Assembly (NCBI RefSeq): GCF_000003605.2
Contig: NW_003139317.1
Coordinates: 388,791 to 417,266, forward strand
Source: Saccoglossus kowalevskii
Lineage: Eukaryota; Hemichordata; Enteropneusta; Harrimaniidae
Direction: 5' to 3'
Length of the DNA stretch: 28,476 nt
Shown here: positions 25,488 to 28,476 of the stretch, one piece after another
Numbering within the stretch: position 1 is the stretch's first letter
How the letters are laid out: each line of letters opens with the position of its first letter
The notes under the pieces: generated by a model
Told to the model about the DNA's origin: nothing
What the model saw: the letters and a program-made list of their open reading frames with translations, nothing else
The model's database searches: none
Position numbers and translations under genes: made by a program

Positions 25488-27338
25488 CTGAAAATCAATC
25501 AATATTTGTATTTGTAAGGAAAATTGCCGAGTTCTCTCTCAATATAGAATTTAACACACATGAAATGCATTATATAACATGTTATTCAAAATGATATTTG
25601 GTTGAATTACAACAGTACCCTGTTGCAAATAGGGAAAATGTTATTCATGCCTATGATAGAGTAATATGTCCAAAAAGCAAGAGCGCTGCAGGTCTGTTGT
25701 TTTTTATCTGATCACAAAATATGCAATCAAATGGGAGATGCAAATCACAGGTCATGTGACCAGATTAATGTCTATTTACCCATCTTGAACTGGATCATGA
25801 AACAAAAGCATGTGCTTATGCATGATGTGAAGTGTGAATGTATGCAAGTCTCAATGTGATTGGTTAATGTATGTTAGAAATATGACCCTGGAACTGCATT
25901 TGTTAAAAACAAAATGACCACCAGTCGACCGTTTTCAATCTGATCTGAAAAATATGATGTGCATCAAAGACCCAATACGTTCAATTGACATACTAAGTTT
26001 GAATGAAATATGTCCATGCATCACTGAGATCCGGTTCTAGAATGGCAAAAATGCACTATTTTGATAAATTTTTAGAACTAAAATGGCCGCATTCAGCCAT
26101 CTTGAAATGGCTCATGAAACAAATACATGTGCTTATATATTACATGATGTGTGATGTATATGTAAAGCTTGAATATGATCAGTTAAAACATGTCAGAGAT
26201 ATGACCCTGGAACTGCATTATGCAATATGGATGCCAGTCGGCCATTTTCAATCTGATGGAATATGTTCATACATGACTGATTTTGATGAATTTTTAGAAC
26301 TAAAATGGCCGCCTTTCAGCCATCTTAAATTGCATTATGTGCACTTGTATGAAATTATTTGTGTGCAAAGTGAATGAAATCAGTAATTCAAGTAATTTTT
26401 ATTATTTCTTTGTTGTATGTCCTTGTTTGAAAGTACTTGATTTAAATTGTATGTAAATGTAAATGTCTTTTCTGACTATTAATAAAATACTGCACATCAT
26501 CATATTTAACATTTGTTATCGGTAATAAGAGATGGCCCAGGTTTACCTTACGGGCAGTAAATGGTTGTTCCAATACGAAGGTGAAAGAATATGTTAATAA
26601 AATAACTTATGGGCAATGTTAGAGCAAATGTGCCAGAAAGGTGCATGCTGGGTGGCAAATATTACATCACAGTGTGTCAGTCTATACAGCCAAAGGCAAA
26701 TATTTTGTGTTTGTTTGTGTTGTATCATCACTTGGCATTTGAACGTGCTATGACACCAATCATTCATATGCACATTCGCATGAACGCCAATTAACAATAC
26801 AAGTTATCAAAGAATACTCACAGTGGTGCAACTGCACTCACTACTAGCTTTTGATTCAATTATTGTATTTACAAATATTTATAATAAATTTTTATTTCCT
26901 CTATATTATTTCCTGTCAGAGTAAAAACACTAACCTTTTCACAACCAGTTCCCTCTTTTCATAACAAATTCACAAAATATTCCCTTTTATATTCTGCACT
27001 TTCCTTCAGAATATTTGGACAAAAATAGCCAAATGTTTAGAGTAAAAAACGAAAATTAACTCGAATTTTGTCTGTTGGCTACAAAATTAGGGTTCATTAC
27101 CAGAAATATTTAAAAAAAAAAAAAGCAGAAAAATGTTGGAGAAAGACTGGTGGTAAAAACACTAAAACAAGTTACAACCATAATCGTCTTACCGGCATTT
27201 CCTTCCAGGTATGGTCTAACTTTGGAACTTGATAATCAATTTCCTTTTTCTTTGCATATATACAAAATAGTTTTATCACAACTCCCAGTAGAACCAAAAA
27301 GACCACTATACCAATTGGCGTCAAGATGTAAGGCAGAA
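24588..27338 (-). CDS. Gene B: second class I cytokine receptor-like gene, 5' partial (membrane segment plus cytoplasmic tail)
   Basis: Join 27338-27193 and 25487-24588. The first exon encodes a membrane span and a basic stop-transfer (KKK) with a proline motif. The second encodes a 299-residue acidic, serine-rich tail with five tyrosines, ending at TGA 24590-24588. The phase at the junction is 0. Gene B sits upstream of gene A in the same orientation, and its ectodomain lies off the right edge. Assignment to the cytokine receptor family rests on the membrane exon plus Box1-like layout, the tyrosine-motif tail and the tandem position next to gene A. No ectodomain is visible, so the family call is an inference. 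Confidence 0.68.
25488..27192. other. Gene B last intron
   Basis: A 1.7-kb AT-rich intron containing a ~0.6-kb repeat (25779-26380). From 26381 to 27192 I see only AT-rich sequence with a poly-A run (27112-27124). Opposing short frames at 26594-26797 are not convincing. Confidence 0.6.
25779..26380. repeat. Large-unit tandem repeat (CAGCCATCTTGAA...TGACCCTGGAACTGCAT)
   Basis: CCATCTTGAACTGGATCATG (about 25781) recurs as CCATCTTGAAATGGCTCATG (about 26097) and CCATCTTAAATTGCATTATG (about 26319). ATATGACCCTGGAACTGCAT recurs at 25880 and 26200. AATTTTTAGAACTAAAATGG occurs twice. Units are about 220-320 bp. A related piece lies in gene A intron 6 at about 4555-4640. The open frame 26003-26377 arises from the repeat. 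Confidence 0.65.
27193..27338 (-). CDS. Gene B membrane-spanning exon with Box1-like motif
   Basis: It encodes LPYILTPIGIVVFLVLLGVV, continuing IKLFCIY and then AKKK. This is a hydrophobic helix of about 23-25 residues followed by a basic anchor, so the N-terminus is outside. Just inside, DYQVPKLDHTWKEMP has the position, proline and aromatic/aliphatic pattern of Box1, the JAK-binding segment of class I receptors (for example W-P-x-V-P-x-P in gp130). The acceptor is TTTTCCAG, with the preceding intron in phase 1. The donor is GTAAGA in phase 0. Confidence 0.78.
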
Positions 27339-28476
27339 CTGGAAAATACAATTAATTAGATTGTAGATTGTGCCCAACAAAACAAGAAAACAAAGATAGG
27401 CAGGGAAAATAATCTTAGAATCAGGTTGATCTTTCTTTTGCTATCATTATTGTCTGACAAATTCTACAATTTCTACATTGCAAATACTTCTACTACAACA
27501 TCTGGTGGGAACAGAAAGTGCATATAACCATTTTCAAATGTAATTTTTGTACCCAGTGTGTATTGCCAACAATTTCAATAAAAACATGCAGCCTCTCTTT
27601 TAGCAATGCACAGTTCAATTAGAGGATTGAAAATATCGTCATGAAATGAACAAATCTGGTACCTATCTGTATAGTATCAAAGCCATCGGACTTGCGATTT
27701 TCAAGAAAAAGTCAAAAATATCACTTTTTACCAAAAATGAAAAGAATATTCATCAGAATTATAGAATTTAAGATGTCATCACTTAATGAACAAATCTAAG
27801 AGAGGTTTACCCAAGGTACATATAGTTGTGGTTTTCAAGAAGAAGTCACAAAAGGGTAAATCAACAAACAATTTAACATAGCCTCCCATCTTATTGTGTA
27901 GTCACAGGTTGAAAGGTCATGTTAAGCTACAACATACTCGTAAGCAAGAAAGCGAGTTATTTGACCTTTTCTTAAAATCAATTTTCACTATAAATTAATA
28001 TGACAATTAGCTTTGCAAATTTATGCTGCCTGTTTTTATTCCAATAATCATGAAGCTACAAATATCTAATATAAGAGATGAAAAACAATCACATTTTATG
28101 AATTGGTTTGACTTAAAATCATACATCCATCATTCAAAGCAAAAAAACCCAACCACCCACGCACATACCCACCCCCTCACTCACTTCAATTCTACGAATT
28201 GAGGAAGTTTCGTTTTTGGTACAACGAAATTGCGGTTCAGTGTTTCTATAAATAAATAAAAACAACAGATTTCAACATAGCAGATAGAACAACAGAGTTA
28301 TTCTAATTATATTGTATCTGTGCCGAACTTTGTCTTTAGATTGTGCAAGTTTTCAGTTCAAATTCAGAAAACAGCTTTTTCATTTGTTAGCAACAGCTAT
28401 TAAAGTTGCAATTTCGTAGTAGTTTAGTGCATGTAATTAACAATTAAAATATATTATGCACTTATTACGAGGATAC
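27339..28476. other. Gene B intron region upstream of the membrane exon
   Basis: No extracellular exon is recognised up to the right edge. It contains a dispersed-repeat copy (27585-27860) and an A/C-rich low-complexity stretch (28141-28180). Confidence 0.5.
27585..27860. repeat. Dispersed interspersed repeat, third copy
   Basis: It shares AGCCTCTCTTTTAGCAATGC, GTATAGTATCAAAGCCATCG, AATATCACTTTTTACCAAAA and AACAAATCTAAGAGAGGTTT with 23430-23820, in the same order. It lacks the GACGGACGG tail. Confidence 0.65.

Noticed and set aside
26003-26377. 124-codon plus-strand ORF
   Set aside because: Translation of a repeat with large tandem units, and the copies do not preserve a shared frame.
28181-28245. 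Possible pre-membrane exon of gene B (frame NTEPQFRCTKNETSS...)
   Set aside because: A TTTATAG acceptor and a GTGAGG donor in the right phase exist, but the sequence has no FN3 signature and sits beside low-complexity DNA. Not supported without transcripts.

Overview
This is an AT-rich, intron-dominated stretch of an animal nuclear genome. The spliceosomal introns, sparse coding sequence, dispersed MITE-like repeats and a DIRS-type retroelement remnant fit a marine invertebrate. A gp130-like class I cytokine receptor argues for an invertebrate deuterostome (hemichordate, cephalochordate or similar), but the species cannot be fixed from the window. All host coding sequence I can support is on the minus strand, so genes read from right to left.

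Gene A (exons between 10823 and 328, 3' end off the left edge) is a class I cytokine receptor of gp130/IL6ST-like layout. It has a signal peptide, one Ig domain, a two-domain cytokine-binding module with C-x9-C-x-W and WSNWS signatures, and at least two further fibronectin III domains. I assembled 11 coding exons by hand. Every splice junction has GT/AG ends and matching phase, giving about 524 continuous codons. The third membrane-proximal FN3, the membrane segment and the cytoplasmic tail would lie to the left of the window.

Gene B (exons at 27338-27193 and 25487-24588, 5' part off the right edge) supplies the membrane-spanning exon and the whole cytoplasmic tail of a second receptor of the same general type. 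It lies in the same orientation, upstream of gene A. The window therefore cuts across a head-to-tail pair of cytokine receptor genes: the signalling end of one and the ligand-binding end of the next.

The ~13.7 kb between them (10.8-24.5 kb) contains no convincing host protein gene. It holds a CpG-rich patch with a strong minus-strand splice donor (candidate 5' noncoding exon or promoter of gene A, 12.9-13.4 kb), a second CpG-rich patch with a TCTCGCGAGA element (15.6-16.0 kb), a diverged ~110-bp array interrupted by a GC-rich element with a 140-bp N gap, a decayed DIRS-like element (17.4-18.65 kb) with a second decayed fragment at 22.8 kb, a RecQ-like helicase N-terminal fragment lacking the Walker A lysine (19.0-19.2 kb), several families of short inverted-repeat elements, and an 85-bp perfect triplication (22.0 kb).

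Within gene A, two intronic tandem repeats stand out. One is a 27-bp minisatellite (about 21 units) that is open for 206 codons on the sense strand and whose two length variants are both multiples of three. The other is a degenerate repeat that re-creates donor-like sites downstream of the exon 7 splice donor. I see no tRNA, rRNA, CRISPR array or prokaryotic-type operon.
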